From positions 1 to 64,000 of the forward strand of contig CALJVK010000008.1 of the NCBI GenBank assembly GCA_937773465.1: DNA of 64,000 nucleotides, written 5' to 3'. This DNA comes from an uncultured Flavobacteriaceae bacterium (GTDB lineage: Bacteria; Bacteroidota; Bacteroidia; Flavobacteriales; Flavobacteriaceae). The notes beneath the pieces were generated by a model. That model searched no databases. It was not told the origin of the DNA and worked only from the letters and a program-made list of their open reading frames with translations. Each line of letters opens with the position of its first letter. Positions within the stretch are counted from its first letter, which is position 1. The translations under genes were made by a program, and so were the position numbers. This document shows, one piece after another, positions 1 through 9,047 of this stretch.

Positions 1-808
1 ATGAAGTAGGGTAGTCAAAAGCAGCTTTTAGTCCCTTGGGGTCAGATGCCATAGCCCAGTAGGCTATAGAGGTTCCTAAATCCATTAATGGGTCTCCAAT
101 AGTACACATTTCCCAATCTAAAATTGAGTTGATCTTTGTCCAAGAATCTAAACTAAAAACAACATTGTCGTATTTATAGTCATTGTGTATTAAACTGTGT
201 TTGTATTGTTTAGGTTGATTTTTATTTAGCCAGTTCATTATTAACTTAGCTTCTTTTATATCATCTGTTGCTGCTTTTAAATACTGTTTTCCCCAATTTC
301 TAACTTGTCTTTCTACGTAACCCTCAGGTTTTCCAAGATCAGATAGTCCCAATTTGTTGTAGTTTAGATGATGTAACTCCACCATTGTATTTAACCAGGT
401 TTTCGAAATAGTTGAATAATCTTTAGATGGAATTGTTTTTTCATTTAGTTCTTTAGGAGTTATTATTCTTCCATTAACTTTTTCCATTATATAAAATGGA
501 GTGCCTATAATATTGTTGTCATTAGAAAACGCATAAACTAAGGGAGCTTTGTCAAATCCGTTGTTAAGACCTTTTAAAACTTTATATTCCCTACCCATAT
601 CATGTCCGTAAACAGCACCTTTTGGCGGTTTTCTTATAACATATTCCTTGTCCTCTATATTTAATTGATAAGTTAGATTTGAAAAGCCATTGGAAAATTG
701 TAAAACTCCTAAATCACTTTTTAACTCAGAAATTAAATCGTTTTCTTTCAGAAATTTTTTAAGATTAATTTCATTTAATTCGTCGCCCTTTCTTACTTTT
801 TGCTCCAT
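1..808 (-). CDS. APH-fold phosphotransferase (LvaA / ACAD10-11 kinase-like), partial
   Basis: The frame starts at ATG 808 and runs off the left edge with no stop (about 269 residues seen). It has the aminoglycoside-phosphotransferase fold signature: catalytic-loop motif HxDxxxxN at H208-D210-N215 and the metal-binding DWE at D231, followed by IGDP. Kinases of this type that lie next to or are fused to acyl-CoA dehydrogenases (human ACAD10/11, Pseudomonas putida LvaA) phosphorylate the 4-hydroxyl of 4-hydroxyacyl-CoAs. The SDR and ACAD10/11-like genes just upstream in the same operon support that role over antibiotic resistance. The substrate is inferred, not shown. The start lies 8 bases beyond the SDR stop. 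Confidence 0.85.
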   Translation of the reverse strand, partial: MEQKVRKGDELNEINLKKFLKENDLISELKSDLGVLQFSNGFSNLTYQLNIEDKEYVIRKPPKGAVYGHDMGREYKVLKGLNNGFDKAPLVYAFSNDNNIIGTPFYIMEKVNGRIITPKELNEKTIPSKDYSTISKTWLNTMVELHHLNYNKLGLSDLGKPEGYVERQVRNWGKQYLKAATDDIKEAKLIMNWLNKNQPKQYKHSLIHNDYKYDNVVFSLDSWTKINSILDWEMCTIGDPLMDLGTSIAYWAMASDPKGLKAAFDYPTS

Positions 809-816
809 ATTATTGA

Positions 817-1579
817 CTAAGCTGTTATTCCCCCATCAACCGAAATGGCTTGACCTGTTATAAAACTTGCTTCACTTGAGCAAAGCCATAGCATTGAATT
901 AACTTGTTCCATAACATCAGCAAAGCGTTTCATCGGGATGTTGGCTTTTAACTTGTCTGAAATACCAGATTTTAGTTTATCCATTGCCTCCGGATCGAAC
1001 ATCGGAGTTACAGTAAATACAGGGCATATAGCATTTACTCTTATATTATTTTTTGCATATTCCATTGCAACTGTTTTGGTGATACCAATTACCGCATGTT
1101 TACTTGCAGAATAGGCTGTAGCATTCGGTAATCCTCTAATACCTGCAATTGAGGATGTATTAAGTATAAACACCACCACCTTGCTTTAACATTATGGGTA
1201 TTTGATTTTTTACACAATAAAAAACGCCAGAAGAATTAACTGACATTGTTTTATTCCAAGATTCAATGGTAAGATCTGTAATCTTTGCAAAGTCACCTCC
1301 AACGCCTGCATTGTTAATAGCCACATCTAATCTTCCATGTTTTTCAACAATGAAGTTCATTAAATTTTCAACCATATTATGGTCTGACACATCTGCTTTG
1401 AAAAATGAAGCTTTTCCCTGCGTTACTTTTTATTTCTAAAACTGTTTCTAGTCCGTTTTTTTCATTTATATCAGAAACTACAATAGTACCCCGCCTTCTT
1501 TAGAGAAGGCAATTGCTGCAGCCTTACCAATTCCAGATCCACTTCCTGTAATTAAAACTATTTTATCTTTATATCTCAT
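817..1579 (-). pseudogene. Short-chain dehydrogenase (LvaD-like position), frameshifted, probably intact in the organism
   Basis: Three frame breaks split one SDR. From ATG 1579 the N-terminal GSGSGIGKA nucleotide-binding motif is read, then two extra G near 1489-1492, one extra G near 1416-1418 and one extra T near 1168-1170 (gene-strand bases). Removing these four bases leaves 759 nt, or 252 aa, the usual SDR length. It also restores NNAGVGG, the catalytic YSASK and a C-terminal VDGG. The start overlaps the end of the upstream ACAD gene. In the Lva pathway an SDR reduces the 4-oxoacyl-CoA to 4-hydroxyacyl-CoA; here that is inferred from position between the kinase and the ACAD. The breaks look like insertion errors rather than decay. 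Confidence 0.8.
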
Positions 1580-2777
1580 GTTGTTTTGCTAAATTTCTAC
1601 CTAATTGAAACATATGAACCTCGTCAGGTCCGTCTGCTAATCTAATACATCTTGCGTATACGTAAAATCCTGCTAATGGAGAATCTTGACTTACACCCAT
1701 TCCGCCATGAACTTGTATTGATCTGTCAATAACATTACACGCCATTTGAGGAACTTGAATTTTTATCATTGCAATTAAGTTTTTGGCTTCCTTAATTCCA
1801 AACTTATCGATCTTATCTGCAGCTGCAAGAGTTAGTAATCTTGCCTGTTGAATTTCACATTCTGATTTAGCAATGTCTTGACGAATACTGCTGAATTTTA
1901 TTAAGTTTCTACCAAAAGCTGTTCTTTCATTAGCTCTTTTACACATTAGATCAAGAGCTCTTTGAGCTGCTCCAATAAGTCTCATGCAGTGATGAATTCT
2001 CCCCGGGCCTAATCTACCTTGAGCTATTTCAAACCCTCTCCCTTCGCCAAGTAAAATATTACTAGCAGGGACTCTAACGTTGGTTAGCTCAATCTCAGCG
2101 TGACCCTCAGGAGAATCTACACTTCCGAAAACCTCCATAGGTCTTAATATCTTAACACCAGGAGTGTTAGCAGGGACCAGGATCATACTTTGTTGTTGAT
2201 GTTTTTGGGCACTAAAATCAGTTTTACCCATTAAAATATAAATCTTGCAATCTGGATTCATAGCTCCTGATGACCACCATTTTCTACCATTTATAATATA
2301 GTCCTCTCCGTCTTTGACAATTGAAGTTTGAATATTAGTTGCATCTGAAGATGCAACAGCTGGTTCTGTCATTAAAAAAGCAGATCTTATTTCACCGTTC
2401 ATAATTGGTTTAAGCCATTCTTCTTTTTGTTTATCAGTACCATATTTTGCAATTGTTTCCATATTCCCTGTATCTGGTGCCGAACAATTAAAAACTTCAG
2501 ATGCCCATCCTAAACTTCCCATTTTCTCAGCAAGTGGAGCATATTCTAAATTAGTCAGGCCTGGACTTAAATCTCCATAATTTGAAGGAAGAAATAAATT
2601 CCATAATCCTTCTTTTTTAGCAAGTTTCTTCCAATTATCTAGTTCAGGATAATTTTCCCAAAGATTAGTTTTACTAAACTCATATACTTTTTTTTCATGT
2701 GGAAAAAGATGTTTTTCCATAAAATCATCTACTTTTTTAATTAAATCTTGGGTTTTTTGTGGGTATTCAAAGTTCAT
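1569..2777 (-). CDS. Acyl-CoA dehydrogenase, ACAD10/11-like (LvaC-like)
   Basis: A 402-aa acyl-CoA dehydrogenase. It shows the FAD/substrate motif with MTEPAVASSDATN (near residue 140), RKWWSSGA, GPGRIHHCMR, RTAFGR, a VHGGMG loop and the C-terminal RLADGPDEVH. The last motif is typical of the ACAD10/11 branch and replaces the YEGT motif of ordinary fatty acyl-CoA dehydrogenases. Family members work with an APH-type kinase to turn 4-hydroxyacyl-CoA, through a 4-phospho intermediate, into an enoyl-CoA. Such a kinase is encoded two genes downstream, with an SDR between. It lies 11 bases from the upstream SDR stop, within one minus-strand operon. Confidence 0.9.
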   Translation of the reverse strand: MNFEYPQKTQDLIKKVDDFMEKHLFPHEKKVYEFSKTNLWENYPELDNWKKLAKKEGLWNLFLPSNYGDLSPGLTNLEYAPLAEKMGSLGWASEVFNCSAPDTGNMETIAKYGTDKQKEEWLKPIMNGEIRSAFLMTEPAVASSDATNIQTSIVKDGEDYIINGRKWWSSGAMNPDCKIYILMGKTDFSAQKHQQQSMILVPANTPGVKILRPMEVFGSVDSPEGHAEIELTNVRVPASNILLGEGRGFEIAQGRLGPGRIHHCMRLIGAAQRALDLMCKRANERTAFGRNLIKFSSIRQDIAKSECEIQQARLLTLAAADKIDKFGIKEAKNLIAMIKIQVPQMACNVIDRSIQVHGGMGVSQDSPLAGFYVYARCIRLADGPDEVHMFQLGRNLAKQHEI

Positions 2778-2788
2778 AGAATTATAAT

Positions 2789-3574
2789 TTATTGCATTGA
2801 TATTTGTGGAGCGTTCATTAGCCCTCCATCGTTAATTATTGTTGTTCCTGTCATGTATGAGCTTGCATCTGACGCTAAAAATACCGCCAATCCTGCCATT
2901 TCATCAGGTGTTGAAGCTCTTCCTAATGGACAGTTTTTTAAAAAACTATTTCTTGAAACCTCGTTTTCTAATAGTGCTGCACTTAATTTAGTTTTTACAT
3001 ACCCAGGGCAAATTGAATTTACTCTAATGTTATGTCTACCCCATTCTATAGATTGATTTTTTCCAGCCATAATTAATGCAGTTTTACTAATATTATAAGC
3101 GGCCATAAATGCACTAGGGTGAAGACCTTCAATTGAACTAATGTGTATAATACTTCCTCCACCTTGTTTTTTCATATAAGGATAAACTAAGTTACTAAGT
3201 TCTATAGCTGAATTAACATTGATATCCATTGTTTTTTGATAAAGGTCAACAGGCATTTTACTAATTGGTCCAAAATATGGATTAGTACCAGCATTGTTTA
3301 TTAATATGTCAATACGGCCATATTTTTCAATTACCTTATCAACAAGTTTTACTCTATCATCGTGTTTAGCAACATGACATTCAATAGAATCAGTTTTTAA
3401 TCCAAGTTCGGTGAATTCTTTAGCTACCTGATCAACAGCCTCTTGTTTTCTGCTGCTTACTATGACTGTAGCTCCAAATTCTGCTAATCCTTGTGCCATT
3501 GCCTTACCAATTCCTTTAGAAGATCCTGTAATTACAGCCACTTTATTATTTAAATCAAATTTTTCTTTAATCAT
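2789..3574 (-). CDS. Short-chain dehydrogenase/reductase
   Basis: An intact 261-aa classical SDR: N-terminal ITGSSKGIGKA cofactor motif (about residues 15-25), NNAG near residue 93, the serine of HISSIEG and the catalytic YNISK around residue 160, and the C-terminal INDGG. It is probably a soluble NAD(P)-dependent alcohol/ketone oxidoreductase acting on a CoA-linked or free intermediate. It sits 11 bases from the sulfatase gene upstream and 11 from the ACAD gene downstream, so it is cotranscribed. The substrate cannot be read from sequence; a hydroxyl freed by the neighbouring sulfatase is one possibility (inference). Confidence 0.88.
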   Translation of the reverse strand: MIKEKFDLNNKVAVITGSSKGIGKAMAQGLAEFGATVIVSSRKQEAVDQVAKEFTELGLKTDSIECHVAKHDDRVKLVDKVIEKYGRIDILINNAGTNPYFGPISKMPVDLYQKTMDINVNSAIELSNLVYPYMKKQGGGSIIHISSIEGLHPSAFMAAYNISKTALIMAGKNQSIEWGRHNIRVNSICPGYVKTKLSAALLENEVSRNSFLKNCPLGRASTPDEMAGLAVFLASDASSYMTGTTIINDGGLMNAPQISMQ

Positions 3575-3585
3575 ATTATTATTTT

Positions 3586-5244
3586 TTAATTAGCCCAAAA
3601 TATATATTCGTCAGTTTTATTTACTTTTTCATCCAAAGTTTTATCTATAAAAATAGGCCAGTCAAGCAAACTAGGCCATATAGGTTTAACTTGTTCAGAT
3701 AATTTATTACTCAATATTAATTCAAGTTCATTTAGTTTTTCAATATTGGATTCAATTAAGTTTATTTTTTCTATCGGATCTTGGTTTAAATTATACAACC
3801 ATTTTTTATTTTGAACTAAATCGACTTGCAGTTTCCATCCATCTTTTATTAAAAACGAATAATCTCCAGATTTATTAAATAGAATTCTTTCAGGCTCTCC
3901 TTCATTTGCTCCACTTAAATAAGGAAGTATATTAACTCCATCAAACTTTATCTCTCTGAGATCATTCCTGTTCAAGTCAACACCTGCTACACTTGCCACA
4001 GTTGAGAATATATCTAAATTTGAAACTCTTCCATCATATATTTTCCCTTTAGGGATTTTGTTTGGGTAACTAACTATGTATGGAATATGAACCCCACCTT
4101 CAAAATGGGTTAATTTCCAACCTCTATAAGGTTTGTTTAAATCTGGTAATCCAATATAACCCGGTGCCCCATTGTCACTTGTGAAAATAATTATTGTATT
4201 GTCGTCAATATTATTCTTTTTTAGAACATCTCTAATTTTACCAACTCCTCTGTCAACTGTCATAACCATAGATGCTAAAACTCTTTCTTCATGATTTTCA
4301 ATAAAAGATAATTTTTCATAATCTTCTTTTTTAGCTTGTAATGGACTGTGAACTGCCCAATAGGCTAAGTATAAAAAGAACGGTCTGTTTTTGTTTTTTT
4401 CAATAGCTTTTACAGCTTCATTTGTTAAATAATCGGTCAAATGTCCTTCAGGCTTTATTCTTGTTCCTTCATTAAAATTAACTGCATATGGCAGATTACC
4501 CCAAAGAAGTTTATCAATTGGATCAAAGTCAATTTTTGCATTTACAACATCATCATCATCTTCAGGTAAAAATAAAGAGCCTTGATCCATTCTAAGACTT
4601 TCATCAAATCCGTGACGTCTAGGTAAAAAGTCTTTTGCATGACCTAGATGCCATTTTCCAATATGAATGTTATGATAACCCTCAGGTTTTAGCATTTCTG
4701 CAATAGTTCTTTCAGACTGAGGTATTCCCATTTGTTCAATGTCAATAATATTTTCTGATCTGTCGTTATGATAAATACCATCAACAACTTCATTTTTTTT
4801 TGAAAAAATATTAACTGCTTTCATCATACTAGAAGTGGTTGGAGTAAACTCATATCCAAATCTAGTAGCGAATCTTCCAGTTAAAAGAGATGCTCTTGAA
4901 GGTGAACAAACAGGACTTGATGAATATCCATTTGTACATAAAACACCATCACTAGCTAACTTATCAATATTGGGAGTTTTAAACTTGCCATTTGCCATTC
5001 CTCCTCCGTAAGAACTTATTTGATTAAAGCCTAAATCATCTACCAGAACTACAATTATATTGGGTTTAGAATTTGTTCTGGATATAGGTCCATTTTCCCA
5101 CTCAATTGCAACATTTTCATAAGTTGGATTTGTAAAGTTAGAAATGTATTTTGGCATTTTATACCAGTTTTGGGAAAACCAAATACCAATCGCAACAACA
5201 ATTAAAACAAAACTCAGTAAAAATTTATAAAATTTACGTTTCAT
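3586..5244 (-). CDS. Type I (formylglycine-dependent) sulfatase, membrane-anchored
   Basis: A 552-aa sulfatase. Residues about 8-24 form a single hydrophobic N-terminal segment, so the enzyme is exported or anchored on the periplasmic side. Metal ligands D69-D70 lie in VDDLGFN, and the modification motif C-S-P-S-R is at 113-117, where the Cys becomes formylglycine. GKWHLG and a TSDNGAPG metal motif follow. It hydrolyses a sulfate ester; the target is unknown. Unlike most flavobacterial sulfatases it is not in a polysaccharide-utilisation locus but among ACAD/SDR genes, so a sulfated lipid, steroid or terpenoid is more likely than a glycan (inference). A frameshifted second sulfatase lies at 9-10.7 kb. 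No maturation enzyme is seen in the window. Confidence 0.92.
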   Translation of the reverse strand: MKRKFYKFLLSFVLIVVAIGIWFSQNWYKMPKYISNFTNPTYENVAIEWENGPISRTNSKPNIIVVLVDDLGFNQISSYGGGMANGKFKTPNIDKLASDGVLCTNGYSSSPVCSPSRASLLTGRFATRFGYEFTPTTSSMMKAVNIFSKKNEVVDGIYHNDRSENIIDIEQMGIPQSERTIAEMLKPEGYHNIHIGKWHLGHAKDFLPRRHGFDESLRMDQGSLFLPEDDDDVVNAKIDFDPIDKLLWGNLPYAVNFNEGTRIKPEGHLTDYLTNEAVKAIEKNKNRPFFLYLAYWAVHSPLQAKKEDYEKLSFIENHEERVLASMVMTVDRGVGKIRDVLKKNNIDDNTIIIFTSDNGAPGYIGLPDLNKPYRGWKLTHFEGGVHIPYIVSYPNKIPKGKIYDGRVSNLDIFSTVASVAGVDLNRNDLREIKFDGVNILPYLSGANEGEPERILFNKSGDYSFLIKDGWKLQVDLVQNKKWLYNLNQDPIEKINLIESNIEKLNELELILSNKLSEQVKPIWPSLLDWPIFIDKTLDEKVNKTDEYIFWAN

Positions 5245-5245
5245 T

Positions 5246-6214
5246 TTAAATTTTATAATCTTTTAATATATCTGCACAAGTTTCTATTGATTTTATTCCG
5301 CCGACTCCTTTTCCAGCTTGCCAAAATTTAACATTATCATCAAATGCAGTTTTACTATAATTTTTTAGGCCTTTACTCATTAAATACATTCTTGCATATT
5401 TTTTAAGTTTGGGTCTTCTTAGCATAAAATTAATAATTGGCCCCGTTCTAAGGCCTCCCCTCATTATATCGTTTGTTTTTATAACAGAGGAATTATTTCC
5501 TGCAACTTTATTAGTCCAAACAATATCTTTTTCTTCGGAATCAACAATGGCTTGCTTATAACTATTAGTCACAATACACTCCTTTGAAGCTAAAAACCTA
5601 GTTCCAAGTTGAACTCCTGCATAACCCATTTCTAAAACCTTGTCATAATCGTCACGATTTCCAACACCACCCGCACATATTAAAGGTATTTTGATGTCTT
5701 TTAAATCTTCGATAAATTTTTCAGCTGATTGAATACCTGTTTGTCCTCCAGCTCTCCAGTTTATACAGTTTAATCCATCAACTCCACAGTCTTCCATAGC
5801 TAGAGCTACTTTTTTGTTAGGTACGTCGTGGTAGACTATTATTCCATTTTCTTTCGCAATTTTTACAATTTCGTGAGGTTTACCTAGAGATGTAAGGAAA
5901 AACTTAATACCTTCTTCAATAGATATATCCATCCATTCTTTCATTTGATCGTGATATTTTTGATTGGCTCCTCCAAAAATTGTAAAATTCACTCCAAATG
6001 GTTTATCAGTAAGTTTTTTAATTAATTTTAGACCTTCTCTAAAATCATGTCCATATAAAGAAGTAAGTGCAACTGGTTGAACTACTCCAAAACCTCCAGC
6101 TTCAGAAACAGCTGCAATTAGTTCAGGATTTGATCCTGGATACATTGGTCCACATATAACAGGAGTTGTAGCTCCAGTATCTTTTAAAAATTGTTTAGTA
6201 GATGTTTTTATCAT
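5246..6214 (-). CDS. Nitronate monooxygenase-family FMN flavoprotein
   Basis: A 322-aa TIM-barrel flavoprotein of the NMO/2-nitropropane dioxygenase family: N-terminal CGPMYPGSN and AAVSEAGGFG, then CAGGVGN and GVQLGTRFLAS, the FMN phosphate region. Many family members near ACAD genes do not use nitroalkanes. IpdC of steroid ring C/D degradation is an example that acts on a CoA thioester. The gene is 1 base from the sulfatase and overlaps the ACAD stop by 4 bases (ATGA), indicating translational coupling. A second NMO lies at 19117-20094. The precise reaction is unknown. Confidence 0.88.
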   Translation of the reverse strand: MIKTSTKQFLKDTGATTPVICGPMYPGSNPELIAAVSEAGGFGVVQPVALTSLYGHDFREGLKLIKKLTDKPFGVNFTIFGGANQKYHDQMKEWMDISIEEGIKFFLTSLGKPHEIVKIAKENGIIVYHDVPNKKVALAMEDCGVDGLNCINWRAGGQTGIQSAEKFIEDLKDIKIPLICAGGVGNRDDYDKVLEMGYAGVQLGTRFLASKECIVTNSYKQAIVDSEEKDIVWTNKVAGNNSSVIKTNDIMRGGLRTGPIINFMLRRPKLKKYARMYLMSKGLKNYSKTAFDDNVKFWQAGKGVGGIKSIETCADILKDYKI

Positions 6215-7350
6215 TTTAATAATTGTCTAGAAATTATAATTTTTTGTATTTCAGATGTTCCTTCATAGATCTGAGTAATTTTTGCATCTCTCATTAATCT
6301 TTCTACATGGTATTCTTTAACAAAACCATTACCTCCGTGAATTTGAACCGCTTCAACAGTATGTTTCATTGCAATATCAGATGCATGCAGTTTAGCTATT
6401 GAGCTAGAGTATCCGTAGGGTAAACCTTTATCTTTTTCAACAGCACTTTTGTAAACTAAAAGTTTTGCAGCTTCAATATCTGTTGCCATTTCTGCTAACT
6501 TAAAAGCTATTCCTTGGTGCTGACTTATAGGTTTACCAAATGTTTTTCTTTGTTTAGAATATTCTAAAGCTAATTCATACGCTCCCTCAGTAAGTCCCAA
6601 TGCTTGAGCTGCAATTCCAATGCGTCCTCCCTCAAGAGTTTTCATGGCAAATTTGAAACCAAATCCCTCAGGGCCTAGTCTATTTTCTTTTGGAACAATT
6701 ACATCTTGAAAAATTACTGATGAAGTGTCAGAAGATCGAATACCTAATTTATCTTCTTTTGGACCAGTTGATATTCCATCAGTATCACTTTCAATGACAA
6801 ATGCATTAATCCCTTTGTAGCCTTTTTCTACATTACTTTGAGCTATTACTACATATAGTTCAGCTTTTATACCGTTTGTTATCCAATTTTTTATACCGTT
6901 TAAAACATAGTGGTCACCTTTATCTATGGCGGTAGTTTTTTGTTGAGTTGCATCAGAACCAGATTCAGGTTCAGACAAACAAAATCCTCCAATTTTTTGT
7001 CCAGTTGCAAGTGGTTTTAGGTATTTTTCTTTTTGTTCTTCGGTTCCGTATTCTTCTATTCCCCAACATGCTAGTGAATTGTGAGCAGATAAAATAACGG
7101 AACATGAATTATCAATTTTTGAAATTTCTTTTACTGCTATAGCATAAGACATAGTATCCATTCCACCACCTCCATATTTGCTAGAAACAGTCATTCCTAA
7201 AAAACCTAATTCAGCCATTCTTTTAACTTGTTTATCCGGATATTCACATTTAGAATCACGATCAATAACTCCATCTTTTAGTTCATTTTGCGCAAAATCT
7301 CTAGCGGCTTGTTTTATCATTAAATGTTCTTCGCTTAAATCAAAATTCAT
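6211..7350 (-). CDS. Acyl-CoA dehydrogenase (classical, short/branched-chain type)
   Basis: A complete 379-aa ACAD: SEPESGSDAT (near 127), the GIKNWITNG beta-strand, RQAL-type helix region with EGGRIGIAAQALG, RKTFGKPI, QIHGGNGF and the C-terminal IYEGTSEIQ. The last motif carries the catalytic glutamate in the medium-chain dehydrogenase position. It oxidises an acyl-CoA to a 2-enoyl-CoA and passes electrons to ETF. It overlaps the NMO start by 4 bases and lies 4 bases downstream of the DUF1330 gene. Chain-length specificity is not readable. Confidence 0.93.
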   Translation of the reverse strand: MNFDLSEEHLMIKQAARDFAQNELKDGVIDRDSKCEYPDKQVKRMAELGFLGMTVSSKYGGGGMDTMSYAIAVKEISKIDNSCSVILSAHNSLACWGIEEYGTEEQKEKYLKPLATGQKIGGFCLSEPESGSDATQQKTTAIDKGDHYVLNGIKNWITNGIKAELYVVIAQSNVEKGYKGINAFVIESDTDGISTGPKEDKLGIRSSDTSSVIFQDVIVPKENRLGPEGFGFKFAMKTLEGGRIGIAAQALGLTEGAYELALEYSKQRKTFGKPISQHQGIAFKLAEMATDIEAAKLLVYKSAVEKDKGLPYGYSSSIAKLHASDIAMKHTVEAVQIHGGNGFVKEYHVERLMRDAKITQIYEGTSEIQKIIISRQLLK

Positions 7351-7354
7351 TTAT

Positions 7355-8188
7355 TTAGTATTTAGTTGCATATAAATTATAAGTTTTTTCAAGTCCTGCC
7401 TCTCTGTGTACTAAAGCTTTAGAATAGCCAGGCATCTTTTCAAGATCCAACATTTTAATGGCTTTTGGGTATTCAATAATCCCTATAGCTTCCCAATTAC
7501 CCTTAGTATCTAAAGGTACATTATATTCGATTAAAGTGTCGCCAAGTATTCTTCCGGAATATGTAATATCACCTCCAAGTAATATTACACATTTAGCTGC
7601 TATTTTCCCATATTTTTCATAATATGCTTCTCTACCAGAAATAGAAATAGAGCTGTCTTTATATTTAGCTGTTTTTCTCGATTGTAAAAGATTAATCATA
7701 AAGGCCTTTTCGTTAGATTTTTCATTTATAATCCGTTCAGCTTGTTTTTTTGTTGGAAGTAAATTTGAGTTGCTATTTTCTAAATTCTGCAACTCTTTCC
7801 TTGATGAATTAATTAGTTCTAAAAAAAAACCAATAGGTCTAAATAATTTTAAAAAATTTATTAATAGTCTAGGAGGGTTTTTAGGAAACAAATTAAAAAC
7901 TTGAACAGCTTCAATATCAATGACTTTAATTTTGTTTTCGTAAGCTTTTTGAAGTTCTATTTTATTTTCAAATTCTATAATTATAGCATTGGTCCAATAA
8001 TCTTTTTTTCCAATATTAGTGTATTGACATATAAACCAATGGACAGTATTTATTTTTTTTTTTAAAAGATAATCTTTAAAGTTTTCAGTTTTTGAAGATT
8101 TAGAGAATTTTAAAAATATAAACAGTACAATTTTATTTGTATTTTCGTTATTAAATAATTTTATAGGATCAGGGATAATATTTACCAT
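7355..8188 (-). CDS. DUF1330-like protein with extra N-terminal domain
   Basis: 277 aa. The C-terminal ~120 residues resemble DUF1330: AFMINLLQSR, SGREAYYEKYG, LLGGDITYSG, IIEYPKA and HREAGLEKTYN, expected to form a dimeric alpha/beta-barrel. The N-terminal ~130 residues may be a second, diverged copy of such a fold, as in FICQYTNIGKKDYWTNAIII. DUF1330 proteins recur beside ACAD/SDR catabolic genes but have no defined activity. It is the first gene of the minus-strand operon that runs off the left edge. Its ATG is 40 bases from the palindromic site at 8228, so it is probably under control of the divergent TetR. Confidence 0.7.
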   Translation of the reverse strand: MVNIIPDPIKLFNNENTNKIVLFIFLKFSKSSKTENFKDYLLKKKINTVHWFICQYTNIGKKDYWTNAIIIEFENKIELQKAYENKIKVIDIEAVQVFNLFPKNPPRLLINFLKLFRPIGFFLELINSSRKELQNLENSNSNLLPTKKQAERIINEKSNEKAFMINLLQSRKTAKYKDSSISISGREAYYEKYGKIAAKCVILLGGDITYSGRILGDTLIEYNVPLDTKGNWEAIGIIEYPKAIKMLDLEKMPGYSKALVHREAGLEKTYNLYATKY

Positions 8189-8227
8189 TATAATTTGTAA
8201 TACGTAAAATTACTGTTCTTTATAAAT

Positions 8228-8245
8228 TTAGTATTTTTATACTAA
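8228..8245. promoter_or_regulatory. Inverted-repeat operator candidate (site 1)
   Basis: A perfect palindrome with TTAGTAT and ATACTAA arms around TTTT. It lies in the 82-base divergent spacer between the 8-gene minus-strand operon and the TetR gene, so one bound dimer could repress both. The same arms recur at 13966, 31575 and, with one mismatch, 33867. Confidence 0.7.
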
Positions 8246-8270
8246 TTATGCAAAATCTTAAATGTAAAAA

Positions 8271-8900
8271 GTGAGTAGTACAAGAATAAAAATAGTAGAG
8301 TCTTCTATATTGTTGTTTAATAATAAAGGTTTAGCTAATGTCCGTCTTCAAGACATAGCAGAATATAATAAGATTAGTCCAGGTAACTTAACTTATCATT
8401 TTAAAACAAAAAAAGATTTAATGGATTATATAATCTATTATATGATCAGAAAATTAGTTGAAATAGAAGCAAAGCAAAAGGAATTATTAGACCATTTGTC
8501 TTTGTATCAAATTTTTAAAAATCACCTCATTTTTTTAATTAGTTATAGGTTTTTCTTTAGAGATATTTTAGAAATTATAAATATAGTACCTAATGCTAAA
8601 TCAGTTTTTAGAGATGTAATAAGTGGAAATGAAAAATTTACCAAAACTTATGTCAATATCATAGTTGAAAATGGATTTATGAAAAAAGAAGCATATAAGA
8701 ATCAGTATCTAACTTTTGCTAAAAACAATTGGGCAATTATTAATTCTTCACTTACTAAATGGGAAGTTTCAGAAGATTCAAAATCTAAATATTCAAATAC
8801 TATTAAAGAAATTATGGGACATCATTATCCTTATTTAACAAAAAAAGGTTTGGATAGATATAAACAACGAGGAAAAAGAGATAACCAAACAAATAGCTAA
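8271..8900 (+). CDS. TetR/AcrR-family transcriptional regulator
   Basis: 209 aa. The N-terminal helix-turn-helix is clear: DIAEYNKISPGNLTYHFKTK (about residues 27-46) matches the TetR consensus of IA, G, S, Y, HF and K. The C-terminal ligand/dimer domain is diverged. The start is GTG 8271: the in-frame ATG at 8262 is followed directly by a stop, and no better start exists. It diverges from the catabolic operon across an 82-base spacer holding palindrome site 1, the classic layout for an autoregulated local repressor released by a pathway intermediate such as an acyl-CoA (inference). Confidence 0.9.
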   Translation: MSSTRIKIVESSILLFNNKGLANVRLQDIAEYNKISPGNLTYHFKTKKDLMDYIIYYMIRKLVEIEAKQKELLDHLSLYQIFKNHLIFLISYRFFFRDILEIINIVPNAKSVFRDVISGNEKFTKTYVNIIVENGFMKKEAYKNQYLTFAKNNWAIINSSLTKWEVSEDSKSKYSNTIKEIMGHHYPYLTKKGLDRYKQRGKRDNQTNS

Positions 8901-9047
8901 AGATTTTAAAAATCTTTAATTCTAGAAAAAATAAATTTTCTTTAAATAGAAGCTAAACTAATTATCATTTCTAGGTTAAATGTTTGTCTGAATAATGTTC
9001 GATTTTAAACTGATTCTGTCCTTAATTTATCATTAATATTTAATGTT

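Noticed and set aside
1..808. Aminoglycoside resistance gene
   Set aside because: The APH fold is shared, but the gene sits in an operon with SDR and ACAD10/11-like genes, the setting of 4-hydroxyacyl-CoA kinases.
2748..3056. Plus-strand ORF of about 100 codons opposite ACAD/SDR genes, and many similar shadow ORFs
   Set aside because: They lie antisense inside well-supported genes, have no family motifs and no start context.
8899..8917. Hairpin after the TetR gene as a terminator
   Set aside because: The stem is nearly all A/T (AAAGATTTT with complement) and no T run follows, so it would be weak and is easily produced by chance.
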